From assembly GCA_006503475.1 (NCBI GenBank), contig RSEH01000055.1, positions 119,050-183,049 on the forward strand: a stretch of DNA of 64,000 nucleotides, read 5' to 3'. The notes beneath the pieces are model-generated. The model searched no databases and was not told where the DNA came from. It worked only from the letters and a program-made list of their open reading frames with translations. The position numbers and the translations under genes were made by a program. This stretch comes from Stentor roeselii. Taxonomy: Eukaryota; Ciliophora; Heterotrichea; Heterotrichida; Stentoridae. Of the stretch, positions 10,023 to 19,797 are shown one piece after another. Within the stretch, counting starts at the first letter, position 1; the number at the start of each line of letters is the position of its first letter.

Positions 10023-11327
10023 TTAGGAGTATTTTTTTATTAGTCTTTCAATGCTGCCTGATTTGCATAGATTGAACTGTAATGGTATTTGGTACCTTGC
10101 TTGACAAACTGCTATTCTTATCAACTGGCTTTCATTCAAGTTTAAGCAGTCGTGTTTGCCGTATATTGGAAGACACATTGAAAAAAAATTTGGATTCTCG
10201 TATATCCACCAACCTGTTACCCACTCTAAGAAAGTTGTTAAGGAAATTATTTCAGAGTCGAGATCTTTGATTAGACGTTCGTAGTCCACTAAATAACCTA
10301 ATTCTTGGGAAAAGCTTCGAACTTGCCAATCTCCTGTAAAATATTGTGCGTCTAAAGTGAACTGTTGGTAATTGTTCATTTCCCAGTCATATAGGCGAAA
10401 CTGCGGGTTACCATTAAAAATTGGCGATATTGAAGGATTGATTATAATCGGAACTTGTTTAATCAGACTAAAGATACCATTATGATAATGGCCAGCCATA
10501 ATGCACTCTATATTTTTCTGGTACTTGTTAATAAGTTCCACAAAGTGTTGAACATAAACCTCATGCCAATAAAGTTGTCCTGATTCATAAAGGCCCATGG
10601 TTGGTGAAATATGCATAAGAATCATGATTTTTTGATTTAAAATCAACTGTTGTTCAAGCCATTCGAATTGAATTTGAGCTTCAATTAGTAAATTTTCCTT
10701 GATATAAAAAACATTTGAGTTCATCACAATGATTTTAAATCCTGTCCGGGTAGAAGTGTTGAAATACCCTTCATCAAGAAAGACTGAAGGAAGGTCTTGT
10801 ACAAAAGGCTTCCAAAGATTATAAAGAAAGGTGTAAAACTCTTTCTTTTCTTCACCTCTTGGTTCTTGATAGTCTACGAACACATCATTATTTCCAATCA
10901 TTGGAATTATTTGAGTCTTTGGAAAGAACTGGCTGAAGATTTCAAAGATAGACTGATAACTTTGAAATATTAAATTTTTGATACAGTTCTTACTTTCACT
11001 CAAGTTTATTATTTCACATAATCTTGTAAAGTGTCCAATAGAATCTCCTAAAACCAAGATAAAGTCCGGGTTCGGGTCTATAAATGACATCGTTTTAATC
11101 GTTTGTCGAATAAGTTCTAAGCTCGAGTCACACCCAGGTCTAACGACTGGCTGCACATTTTCAGTAATATTTCCAGGAACTCCTTTAGTCGATAGAACAT
11201 GGCATTGAGAAGTCTGATTATAAGACTGGTTATAAAAAACATCATAATGCAAGTCACTTACGACAAAGAACTTTGCCTGAACACAGCAGTTGATTCCTAC
11301 AGCCAAGTAAACAAAGTGTAGAAACAT
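10023..11327 (-). CDS. Acid-sphingomyelinase-like phosphodiesterase (calcineurin-like, secreted or lysosomal)
   Basis: 434 residues with an N-terminal signal peptide (hydrophobic 1-18) and the metallophosphoesterase motifs in order: DLHYD (25-29), GDSIGH (94-99), GNND (145-148), MHISP and AGHYHNG near 285-291. Two metal ions held by these Asp/His/Asn residues cleave phosphate esters. The order, spacing and the paired Cys of the C-terminus (CLPIYGKHDC...C...C) are those of acid sphingomyelinase-like phosphodiesterases (SMPDL3 type), which act in lysosomes or outside the cell on nucleotides or phospholipids; the substrate cannot be told. Several NxS/T glycosylation sites near the N-terminus agree with secretion. 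Confidence 0.9.
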   Translation of the reverse strand: MFLHFVYLAVGINCCVQAKFFVVSDLHYDVFYNQSYNQTSQCHVLSTKGVPGNITENVQPVVRPGCDSSLELIRQTIKTMSFIDPNPDFILVLGDSIGHFTRLCEIINLSESKNCIKNLIFQSYQSIFEIFSQFFPKTQIIPMIGNNDVFVDYQEPRGEEKKEFYTFLYNLWKPFVQDLPSVFLDEGYFNTSTRTGFKIIVMNSNVFYIKENLLIEAQIQFEWLEQQLILNQKIMILMHISPTMGLYESGQLYWHEVYVQHFVELINKYQKNIECIMAGHYHNGIFSLIKQVPIIINPSISPIFNGNPQFRLYDWEMNNYQQFTLDAQYFTGDWQVRSFSQELGYLVDYERLIKDLDSEIISLTTFLEWVTGWWIYENPNFFSMCLPIYGKHDCLNLNESQLIRIAVCQARYQIPLQFNLCKSGSIERLIKKYS

Positions 11328-11353
11328 TATATATCTCTAATATTATGAAATAT

Positions 11354-12838
11354 CTACTTGTTAATTCTTTTGATTTTTCTTTTAGACTCGTCTTTACTTT
11401 CCAAAGTTGTCCTATTCGCTTCTTCAACTTCTTCTTCCAGCTCATCAGACTCTTCATTTTCGATTTTGACTTTAAAACTCTTTCCATTCGAACTGTCCCT
11501 CGTGAGTTCATGAATAATTTCACTAGTTTTCTTACTTGCGTACTTTTCAATGATCCTCATGCTTTCTTCCTTGTTCTGCAGGAGGCCGTCAATCATAATT
11601 TCAAGTTTTTTATAAATCACAGTCAACATTTCTTGCAAGTCTTGAGAATATTCCTTCCTTTCACTGTCCTCCTTCTGGTCCTCTCGTTCAATATCCAGTA
11701 ACTTCATGATTTTTCCACACCAAGTTACGATTTGGTCATAAATTTTCGTTGAATTCTGAAGTTTTTCCTTGATTCCTGAGTACTCCTTAAGCAAAGAAAG
11801 CATTTTATTGTCTGATTTGTTGATTTCTGAGTATAAATAACGTGAGTCCACATCTTCCAACTGCATTTTCTGCAGAGTATCTCTAGAGTTTTCATTTGAC
11901 ATCTTAAGCATCTCCAGTTTTCTCTCTGCTTCATTAACGGCAGAAATAAGTGTCAAGTAGCTTTGCTCCCGAGTTAAAAACCTTTCACAGATCTCTTGAA
12001 TATCATTCAAACCAGTCGCAAGTTTGATTTGTTTAAAAGCTTTTTCCACTTGAACAGCCTGATTCATCTCTTTTTCAAGTTTTTTATTCAAATAGTGCTG
12101 CCAGAGTTTATTAAGCAGAAAACATTCTCGTAGTTTAACTTCATGAGAATCTTTATCATCCTTTGCCGCATTTTCAGCGATTTCAAGCTGCTTTTTAATT
12201 CGAATTTCTCTTCTAGAAGCAGCTTCTTGACGTGATTTGATATTTCTTTCAAGTTGCTGGACCTTGTCGTCTTTGATTTTTCGTTCTGAGATGAAAGACT
12301 TCTGCAGTTCTCGAAGAATAAGTCGAGACTGGAAATGAGTTTCTCTTACTTTTCGGTACTTCTCAGTCTCCGTGTTGAGTAACTGCTTTGTCGACTTCAG
12401 CGAGACTTGTATTGAGTTTGCTTTGATTTCCATCGCGATTTTATCCTTTTTCATTCGATCTAACATGTGCAAGTAAGTATTTCTGTCGTTTTGCTCATCT
12501 TTTTGTTGTTTCCGGGTTTCTTCTAAACTTTTTTGAATGTTTTCCAAGTGAGACTTCAGCATTTTTTCTTCGAATTCTTCGCCTTGGGCCATTTCTTGAG
12601 TTGCTTCGTAGTCTTTTTTTAGCTTTTCAAGGAATTTCTTCTTTTTCAGGTTTTCTTCTTTGATTCGGTCGTGACGTTTGCGCACTTGTGAAAGCTGCTC
12701 GGCTATTTCACGGGTTTCTTCCTCTTCGTCAATGCCGAAGTCCTCGTGGTCGCTGTAGCTTTCTTTTTCGATGAACTTTGTTTGACGAGAAACTGTTCCT
12801 GGCGTGATTGACCTTTTGCCGTATTTTGAATCGTACAT
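11354..12838 (-). CDS. Long coiled-coil protein, outer-dynein-arm-docking type (CCDC151/CCDC114-like)
   Basis: 494 residues, almost entirely heptad coiled coil from about 40 to 400, with an acidic N-terminus and a charged, Ser-rich tail. The segment AFKQIKLATGLNDIQEICERFL, then TREQSYLTLISAVNEAE, resembles the conserved 'IKxATGVxDxxEVxxRFLxxE' block shared by CCDC151/ODA10 and CCDC114/CCDC63, components that dock outer dynein arms on axonemal doublets. Function in ciliary motility is inferred from that block; which subfamily cannot be decided by eye. The stop lies 26 bp from the start codon of the downstream phosphodiesterase gene. Confidence 0.75.
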   Translation of the reverse strand: MYDSKYGKRSITPGTVSRQTKFIEKESYSDHEDFGIDEEEETREIAEQLSQVRKRHDRIKEENLKKKKFLEKLKKDYEATQEMAQGEEFEEKMLKSHLENIQKSLEETRKQQKDEQNDRNTYLHMLDRMKKDKIAMEIKANSIQVSLKSTKQLLNTETEKYRKVRETHFQSRLILRELQKSFISERKIKDDKVQQLERNIKSRQEAASRREIRIKKQLEIAENAAKDDKDSHEVKLRECFLLNKLWQHYLNKKLEKEMNQAVQVEKAFKQIKLATGLNDIQEICERFLTREQSYLTLISAVNEAERKLEMLKMSNENSRDTLQKMQLEDVDSRYLYSEINKSDNKMLSLLKEYSGIKEKLQNSTKIYDQIVTWCGKIMKLLDIEREDQKEDSERKEYSQDLQEMLTVIYKKLEIMIDGLLQNKEESMRIIEKYASKKTSEIIHELTRDSSNGKSFKVKIENEESDELEEEVEEANRTTLESKDESKRKIKRINK

Positions 12839-13335
12839 GATTTATTTTGTGGAAATGGAAGGGTTTTGAAGGGTTTTGATGGGTTAAAGGAGTTAAAGGG
12901 TTTAGGGTTGATGTTGGTTTTTTGGAGAGGAAAAGTTTTGATTTTGATTTTTGGAAGAAGAGGATTGATCATATGGGTTAGAAAATGTTGGTTGGATGAA
13001 ATCATGGCTTGGTGAAATGAAGTTTATGATCTTACTGAATATTGTAAATATTAGTTCATAAATTATAATATTGTCAATATTAGTTCATAAATTAGAAAAT
13101 AATATCATATCTTCGAAATGATTTACAAAATAGAGAAAATATTTCTTGATATTAATCTTGATTATTTCACAAAATCAACTCATATTTATTATCAAACGTG
13201 ATAATAGTATGAGAATTTGTTGAATCTATTAACAAAGAAGTTTTTATTATTTACCACCTTCTGATGTTTCCCAAGTTATCTCCGTTAAATGAAGAAAATA
13301 ATTCGAGTTTCAAGAGCCATTCAAATCCATTCAAC
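12839..13335. other. Intergenic region: G/T-rich promoter flank and a short tandem repeat
   Basis: From 12840 to about 13000 the + strand is G/T-rich with repeated GGGTTT-type words (AAGGGTTTTGAAGGG, TTAGGGTTGATG), so the flank is C/A-rich on the coding strand of the gene it precedes. From 13020 the sequence turns AT-rich and holds a 28-bp direct repeat (13038-13094). No gene was seen. Confidence 0.6.
13038..13094 (+). repeat. Tandem direct repeat, 2 x 28 bp
   Basis: Two copies, 13038-13065 and 13067-13094 (period 29), differ by one base (AATATTGTAAATATTAG versus AATATTGTCAATATTAG). Each copy starts with an AATATT...AATATT near-palindrome. Confidence 0.8.
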
Positions 13336-14817
13336 CTAATTAAAATATGTACTTAAAAGATCATTAGCAGCTTTAGCCACATCACTAAAATTGCATAAAG
13401 CCAATTCCTGAACTTTTTCAAAACACCCACTTTCCTTAAAAATCTCTGGAACATCTAAAAGCGCGAATTTTTCAACAGCCAACAAATACCCAGAAATAAG
13501 AATGCAATTCAATAAAATTTCAATATTTTTCGTTTCAAAGTTATGACAAACATTAAAAAAAATTCCATTCTCAATGAGATTTATTTTAAGTTCAACAGGT
13601 GAGAATTTAAGAACCTTTGAATAAAAGTTCGAAACTTCACATCTGACCTTTTCACTCGAATGTGTGAAAGCGAATTCATTTTCCATGATAATCGGATGAG
13701 TGGAGACCATGCACCTGACCTGAAAACTTCCACAAGAAAGGTTACTCAAAGTAAAATAAATCATTTTCAACTCATCTTCTCTCACCTTCTTTAAAATCGA
13801 GTAAAAAACATCAAGACATTTATTTTCCATCAAAAAATCTTCTTCTTGCTTGCTCCCAGTTGAGAAGTTTACAACTATTCTCAACCCATGAGTGCTGATT
13901 TTCCCTGGAATGGTTAAAGAGTTAATAACAAGTTGACTTAATTTCTCAGAATTCAGAACAAGTGACATAAAATCTGTTCTTTTATTAGTGATAAAACTCA
14001 GTCCTAATAAAATTAGTTCCTTTTCAGAATCAGCTAATTCTTCAAAGAACTTCAAAATACTCGCACATTGAACCAAGCTCATTTTTTCCGCATGGGTGGT
14101 CATCGAGCTGAGTAAAAACGAAGCAGAATGGCCAGGGATTCTTTTCGAGAAGTCCAAATCACTCATTTTTAACAAAATCCTCAAGTCTAAAATAATTTCA
14201 CAAACCTCAGCATTATCAATAATCATATTACCCAACAAATATAAAATGTTATCAGTAAGTTCATCATCTTTAAAATCCATCAACTGAACAAGTCTTCCTA
14301 AAATATTTTGACTGACCAAACCCGTGTAATTTTCAGGTCCTGCTAGAAAGTTAGTCAAGCAAAAAACTGCTTGAGTTAAAACTGGAATGTCTTTTGAGTC
14401 TTGAATAATCGCCATAACCGCCTCAGGGATTCCGTTTCTTTCAAAATAAGGCCGCGGGTTTAGCTCTGGATGGGTTGTTGAGATGCTTTGAGCTAAAATT
14501 GTGAGGATTTCTTGAATAAAATGTTCAGGGATTTCAGGATATTTCAAGATATCTGAGTAAATTTTAAGTTTTTCAAGCTCACTTCCAGCGTTTTGCAGGT
14601 CTGGAAAGAAAGAAATCAAGTTATCCGAAGGGCGGGTTAAATGAAAAGCGGAATTAAGGATATTTTCTTGTACCTTGATATTATTTCTAAGTTGTTTAGT
14701 CATAAAGTTTCTTTTCGACTTGCGAAGAGAAACCGAGAACTTTTCACGTTCCTTTACAACAGAGTCAATCTTTTGTTTCTGGTACTTATTAAGCCTCTGC
14801 ACAAAAGGATCACTCAT
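13336..14817 (-). CDS. Divergent importin-alpha-like armadillo-repeat protein
   Basis: 493 residues. The first 50 resemble an importin-beta-binding domain (RLNKYQKQKID...FSVSLRKSKRN; the family has 'RxxxFK...RR...VELRKxKR'). From about 90 on there are roughly ten armadillo-like helical repeats, for example IPVLTQAVFCLTNFLAG and NILYLLGNMIIDNAEV, where canonical repeats read 'AxWALxNIAxG'. Importin alpha carries NLS cargo into the nucleus with importin beta. Most Trp-Asn signature pairs that bind the NLS are missing, so cargo recognition is probably altered. A second family member lies at 49629. Confidence 0.78.
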   Translation of the reverse strand: MSDPFVQRLNKYQKQKIDSVVKEREKFSVSLRKSKRNFMTKQLRNNIKVQENILNSAFHLTRPSDNLISFFPDLQNAGSELEKLKIYSDILKYPEIPEHFIQEILTILAQSISTTHPELNPRPYFERNGIPEAVMAIIQDSKDIPVLTQAVFCLTNFLAGPENYTGLVSQNILGRLVQLMDFKDDELTDNILYLLGNMIIDNAEVCEIILDLRILLKMSDLDFSKRIPGHSASFLLSSMTTHAEKMSLVQCASILKFFEELADSEKELILLGLSFITNKRTDFMSLVLNSEKLSQLVINSLTIPGKISTHGLRIVVNFSTGSKQEEDFLMENKCLDVFYSILKKVREDELKMIYFTLSNLSCGSFQVRCMVSTHPIIMENEFAFTHSSEKVRCEVSNFYSKVLKFSPVELKINLIENGIFFNVCHNFETKNIEILLNCILISGYLLAVEKFALLDVPEIFKESGCFEKVQELALCNFSDVAKAANDLLSTYFN

Positions 14818-14841
14818 AATATAACCAAATAATCTCTAATC

Positions 14842-15714
14842 TTAATTCTTTTTATACTCATAAAACCCTTTTCCAGTCTTTTTCCCCAGCCACCCAGCAT
14901 TGACATAATTGACCAGCAAAGTACTTGGACGGTACTTCGAGTCTCCCATTTCTGAATGAAGCACTTTCATGATACTTAAACAAGTGTCAAGTCCGATGAA
15001 GTCCGCCAGTTGCAAAGGTCCCATGGGTACATTGGTCCCTAATTTCATTGTACTGTCAATATCTTCTCGACTCGCGACTCCTTCATTCAGCACCTGAATC
15101 GCTTCGTTGATGTAAGGCATTAACACCCTGTTCGCGATGAAACCAGGACGATCTTGACTTTCTGTGCAAGTTTTTCCCATTTTTTTCGCAAGGTCCAGAG
15201 TTTTCGCTGTTGTTTCTGAACTCGTTTGAAGACCCTTGATAACCTCGACTAATGTCATCACGGGTACCGGGTTCATGAAATGCATTCCGATGACTTTTTC
15301 AGGGTTTTTTGCTATTGCTGCTAATTTTGTTATTGATATTGAAGAAGTGTTTGTTGCTAAAATCGCATCGTTGGAAAGGTGGGGATTGATTTGGTGGAAA
15401 AGGGAAGATTTTGCAGAGAAGTCTTCTGTTATAGCTTCGATTACAAAGTCACATTCTGAGATTTTTGATAAGTCCGAGGTGTGAGAAAGTCGAGATTTGA
15501 ACTCTTCGGCGTCATTGATCTCATTTTTTTTTAGTTTCTTTTGAAGCCAGTCAGCTACAAAGGACTGAGACTTTTTATGTTGATCTGCACTGGAGTCAAA
15601 AATGTTTACTTTTAGTTTAGCTGAGTTCGAAGCAACGATTGCAATTCCAGTTCCCATCTGCCCTGCTCCGACTACTCCAATGGTCGAAATGTTTCTACTG
15701 AAAAAAGCCAACAT
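14842..15714 (-). CDS. 3-hydroxyacyl-CoA dehydrogenase (HADH type)
   Basis: 290 residues, the size of single-domain 3-hydroxyacyl/3-hydroxybutyryl-CoA dehydrogenases. It oxidises L-3-hydroxyacyl-CoA with NAD+ in beta-oxidation. Visible are the NAD loop GAGQMGTG (16-23), the NTSS motif (122-125), the catalytic dyad His145/Glu157 in HFMNPVPVMTLVE with the family's 12-residue spacing, the GFIANR hinge, and the C-terminal dimer domain (MGPLQLADFIGLD; GKKTGKGFYEY). The first residues (MLAFFSRNIS) are hydrophobic and basic, as in a short mitochondrial presequence; that location is inference. Confidence 0.95.
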   Translation of the reverse strand: MLAFFSRNISTIGVVGAGQMGTGIAIVASNSAKLKVNIFDSSADQHKKSQSFVADWLQKKLKKNEINDAEEFKSRLSHTSDLSKISECDFVIEAITEDFSAKSSLFHQINPHLSNDAILATNTSSISITKLAAIAKNPEKVIGMHFMNPVPVMTLVEVIKGLQTSSETTAKTLDLAKKMGKTCTESQDRPGFIANRVLMPYINEAIQVLNEGVASREDIDSTMKLGTNVPMGPLQLADFIGLDTCLSIMKVLHSEMGDSKYRPSTLLVNYVNAGWLGKKTGKGFYEYKKN

Positions 15715-15739
15715 TTATGTGGGTGGTTAATTGATTAAA

Positions 15740-17950
15740 CTAACTATCAGAGCTGAACAACACAGTTTCTTTTGACTCTTCTTCAGTGCCGAGGGATTTT
15801 AATTCACTTTCAGTGATTTTCAGGTCTTTTTCAAGGGAATCTTCAGGTTTTAAGGATTCTGAGGTTTTTTCAGCATCTTCAGCGATTTTTGGAAGTAGTT
15901 CAGTCATTGGCCGAAGAACGATGCCTGTTCGGCAAGGTAAGTAAAGCTGGATGTAATTCGGGCGGTTGCACCAGGCTTCTTTCATTATAGGGAACTGGTT
16001 CAGGTGGCCATACATTAGACGGTTAAAGCCACAAAACCTTTCCTCGTCAGTATCAAAGACAATGACATGTTCAACAGGCCATTTTGTGCCAACTCTGTAA
16101 TGTTCAAAGCTTTTCGTTGGGTGAAAGTTGAAAACAAACAACAGTTCGCCTCTTTCAAAAACAATTATCTTGTCCTTCTCATGAGCCAGGGTCATAAACG
16201 AGTTTTTACTCGACAAGTACCCATATCGCTCTTCAAATTCATTCATAGCTTTATCAAATTTCCACAAATCATTATAATAAAGATTAGGGTCATCTCTTAA
16301 ATGCCATTGTCTTCTACAATGATGATGTGACCAGTTATTTCCTAGTCTCGGAAAATCAACCCATTCAGGGTGTCCATATTCATTTCCCATGAAGGTCAAA
16401 TAAGCTTCACCTCCCAATGCCTGAGTGATAAGCCTGATCATTTTATGCAAAGCGAGTCCTCGATGAATTCCAGGAGTCGCTGGTATAATTTTTTTCATAT
16501 TCGTGTAAATTTCATTATCAAACAGCCACTGAGCGATGGTCTTATCACCGACGATGCACTGATCATGACTTTCCACATAAGTGATGCATTTTTCATTCCA
16601 TCTGCGATTTGTGAGGGTATGGACGAGATTTCCCATGCTCCAGTTTTCGTCCTTTACTTCTTTTAACAGTTGAATCCATTTGTCAGGAACTGACATGTTA
16701 AGCCGGTAGTCGAAACCGAATCCTCCTTCATTTAAAGGACGACAAAGCGTTGGCATCCCTGAAACGTCTTCGGCGATTGAGATGCAGGAAGGAAGAAGAT
16801 CATGGATCAGGTCGTTGGCGAGCATCAGGTAAATCAATGCGTCCATGTCGAGAAGGCTTTCGTTGAAGTACTCGTTGTAACCTCCTGAGAAAGAGTATTT
16901 TATGCCGTGGTGCTTGTATAGCATTGACGTGATACCGTCGAAACGGAAACCGTCGAAATGGTACTCGTCTAAGTACCATCTTAGGTTTGATAGTAAAAAA
17001 CGGAGAACTTCCCATGAGGAGTAGTTGAAGAGACGTGAATCCCAAAGATCGTGACGGCCTTGCTTACCTTCGTGGAAATAGTGATGGTCTGTACCGTCAA
17101 ACTTGTTTAGACCGTCTAAAACATTCATGCTTGCATGACTATGAACCACATCCAATAACATAATAAGCCCCATACTATGCGCAGTATCAATTAACTCTTT
17201 CAGTTCTTCAGGATCTCCATATCTGCTGCTGGCAGCGAAAAAACTAGTCACATGGTATCCGAAACTTCCATAATAAACATGTTCCATTATCGCCATAAGT
17301 TGAATTGCATTGTAACCAGTTTCTTTAATCTTGGGCAGAACATTGATTGTGAAGTCTTTATAAGTATTGACTATTCCGTGCTCGCTACTCATTCCGACAT
17401 GACATTCATAAATTTTTAGACTGCCTTTTAGTTCAGGTCTTGGATAGATAAACTCGTATGGATTTGGAGGATTCCAGAAGATTCCATCATATACCACTGA
17501 GGAACTCGCTTTGGCGTAGTTGATCCAGGCAGGAATTCTGTCTTCCCAACCTGAGCGAGTTTTTACTGCACATTTAACCCTAGTATTATGTCTGATACCC
17601 TGTCCATACTTATTCGGTATAAGTACCGTCCAAACACCATACTGATCCTTTTCAGCCATATACTCTTCCCTCTTCCAATTGTTGAACTCTCCAAACTACC
17701 TAAAACATACCAAATAAAGTCCTTCAGCACCAGGTGCCCATTCTCTATAAAGTACCCCATTGGCAGTTTGATGAAGTCCAAACTTTTTATACCCTAAGGC
17801 AAAGTTGCTGAGGCTGCCTTCAGCCTGTTCAATCTCCTCTCTTTTCCTGATATATCTAAAAAAGCGGTTTCTTATCGCGTGGTTGAAAGGAGTCAGGCTA
17901 GGGTCATCTCGAACGACCTTAAACAAGCCATTCGAAAGAAGAGTTTCCAT
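15740..17950 (-). CDS. GBE1: 1,4-alpha-glucan (glycogen) branching enzyme, two exons
   Basis: Exon 1 is 17711-17950, exon 2 is 15740-17695, split by a 15-nt intron in phase 0; the spliced protein has 731 residues (human GBE1 has 702). Without splicing the frame meets a stop exactly where conserved sequence should continue; removal of the intron gives GLYL-FGEFNNWKREEY, the family's CBM48 motif. The GH13 barrel follows with the nucleophile Asp333 (GFRFDGITS), acid Glu389 (IAEDVSG) and ESHDQ. The enzyme moves alpha-1,4 chains to make alpha-1,6 branches in glycogen. The last 70 residues are an acidic Ser/Glu-rich tail not typical of the family. The start codon is 8 bp from that of the divergent FG-GAP gene. 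Confidence 0.95.
17696..17710 (-). other. 15-nt intron in the branching enzyme gene
   Basis: Coding-strand sequence GTATGTTTTAGGTAG; it carries an in-frame TAG, and its removal joins conserved sequence in phase 0. Confidence 0.93.
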
Positions 17951-17958
17951 TTTTAATA

Positions 17959-19770
17959 ATGTTATTCAGCCTCTTCAGCCTGGCCTCAGCCCTGAACCTT
18001 GCTGAGTTCAAAGCAGGACTCTTCGAGACAGGCATGGATCCAGGAGTGTATCGAGTCGATGTGGGACTTGAAGCTAATGATACGATTTTAGCATCTTTTG
18101 GGTTCTTTAATCTGGATAAGTTGTAAGGTTTAAGCAGTTGCGATGTGCTGGTTATGACTGGTGATAGGAAAAGGTTATTTGTGATGACCTGGGATTCAAA
18201 TGACCAGGTTTTCACCCCTTTGAGTTATTTGAAAATCGAGGTGAATGGTACGATTGAAGCTGCAGTGACTGGAGACTTTGACTATGACGGCCTGCTAGAC
18301 GTACTAGTGACCTGGAAAAGCGATATTTCTAAATTCGCCCAGGTTTTTTTACAGAAAAATGAAAGTTTTAATGAATCAGGCCTAATAGAAATTCCTCAAC
18401 ATGCCCAGCCTGCAGTTTTTGACATTGATGGAGACCTAGAGGTTGAAATTCTTGTTAACAAAGACGATTCAGTAAAAGTATTCAAGTTTCACAACTTTTC
18501 TTTTGTAGAACTCAGTACCCTTGAAAATTTTTCAGAAAATGATGAAATTTGTCTTGATTTCCAACCTTTTCATCTAAGTTTCCCTCATTCTTTTGCTTTT
18601 GTTGACCTGAATAAAGACTGCAGGTCTGACTTGTTCATGACTGTGAATCGAGAAAACCAGACTTTCTTTGAAATCTGGCTGAATAAGGGAAATGGCAAGT
18701 TCTGTAAAGTCTTATCAGAAAAAACTCCGCCAGGCACTAGACAAGTGAATTTCGCTGATATTGACAGAGATGGAATCGAAGACGTGATTTTTCCTGTTTG
18801 TTTAGGTGAAGGATGCTTATTAAAGAGTGAAATTCACATCGTTTTGAATAAAAACAAGGTTTCTGATAAATGTGAATTCAATATAACAAAACTTGGCTTT
18901 TTTAAATTGGACAGTCTTTCATCAGAAGAAGAAACTTCGACTAAGATTATCATTAAAACCCAGAATCCTCTTTTTGACTCTCCTGAATTTCCAATAACTC
19001 CTAGATTCGGCGATTTTGACCAAGACGGCTTCCCAGACTTGCTGATAACACTTCAAAACTCTTCTACTTCCTTTATACAGTTATTCGAAAATCAAAAAAA
19101 CCCTCAAAAACCTGGTTTCCGGACTTTAGAACCCGTTAAAAATAAACTAAATGATCATCTTGATCAAATTTCCAACGTTTTAATTTCCTGCTTTTTTGAT
19201 TTAAACGAAGATGGGATTTTAGATGTGCTTCTTATCAGAAAAAACGAAGATATATTAGAAATCCTAAGCTTTTTCAACTTTCTTCAAAACGACAGGTTCC
19301 ATCTAAAAGCCTTGGCCTTGAATGGCCACAGTCGTGGCGGTTACAGTTCTGTTTACCCCGGAGCAGTTTTTGTATTTACCCTAACAGAAATGGACATGAG
19401 CATCGTAGTAATCGAAGCGACACAAATGACCTTAACTTCATTTTTTGCTTTAAATACACCTTACAACGTATTCGGCCTGGGTAGAACAAACTCATATATC
19501 GAAGAGTTCTATTTAGCTCTGCCAGTGAAAGGTAAAAATACCAGAAGTTGGACTCCAATCATTCCGAACTCTTACCTGATCGCTTCTCCGAATTCAGGTG
19601 ACCCTGATTCCTGGTTCTTAGAATTATTCGCATCTCCGACAGACCAAATCGAGTTAATCATGGGAGTGAGTTTCGGGTGCATGACAATCATTGGAAGCAT
19701 GGTGGTCCTTAACTACTGTAAAGATAAAAAAGAAAACAGAAGGTTATTCGGAGTAAGAGTTTTAGATTAG
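17959..19770 (+). CDS. FG-GAP repeat membrane protein, ITFG1/TIP-like, copy A
   Basis: Exon 1 is 17959-18122, exon 2 is 18138-19770; the 15-nt intron is in phase 2, and the spliced protein has 598 residues. It begins with a signal peptide (MLFSLFSLASALNL), has a large ectodomain with integrin-type FG-GAP/Ca-binding loops (GDFDYDGLLDVLV, FADIDRDGIEDVIF, FGDFDQDGFPDLL), a conserved NGHSRGGYSS block, one C-terminal TM (about 550-575) and a short basic tail. This is the architecture of T-cell immunomodulatory protein/ITFG1, a type I membrane protein. Its role in ciliates is unknown. The next gene is its tandem duplicate. Confidence 0.88.
18123..18137 (+). other. 15-nt intron in FG-GAP gene copy A
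   Basis: GTAAGGTTTAAGCAG. Removal joins AAG TT with T TGC GAT, giving K-F-C-D, parallel to K-Y-C-D in copy B. Confidence 0.93.
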
Positions 19771-19797
19771 CAACTCAATCCTTTCAATAATATATTA

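Noticed and set aside
12703-13005. 100-codon minus-strand frame upstream of the coiled-coil gene
   Set aside because: Low-complexity Pro/Asn/Lys translation of the G/T-rich promoter flank, and it overlaps the real gene's start in another frame.
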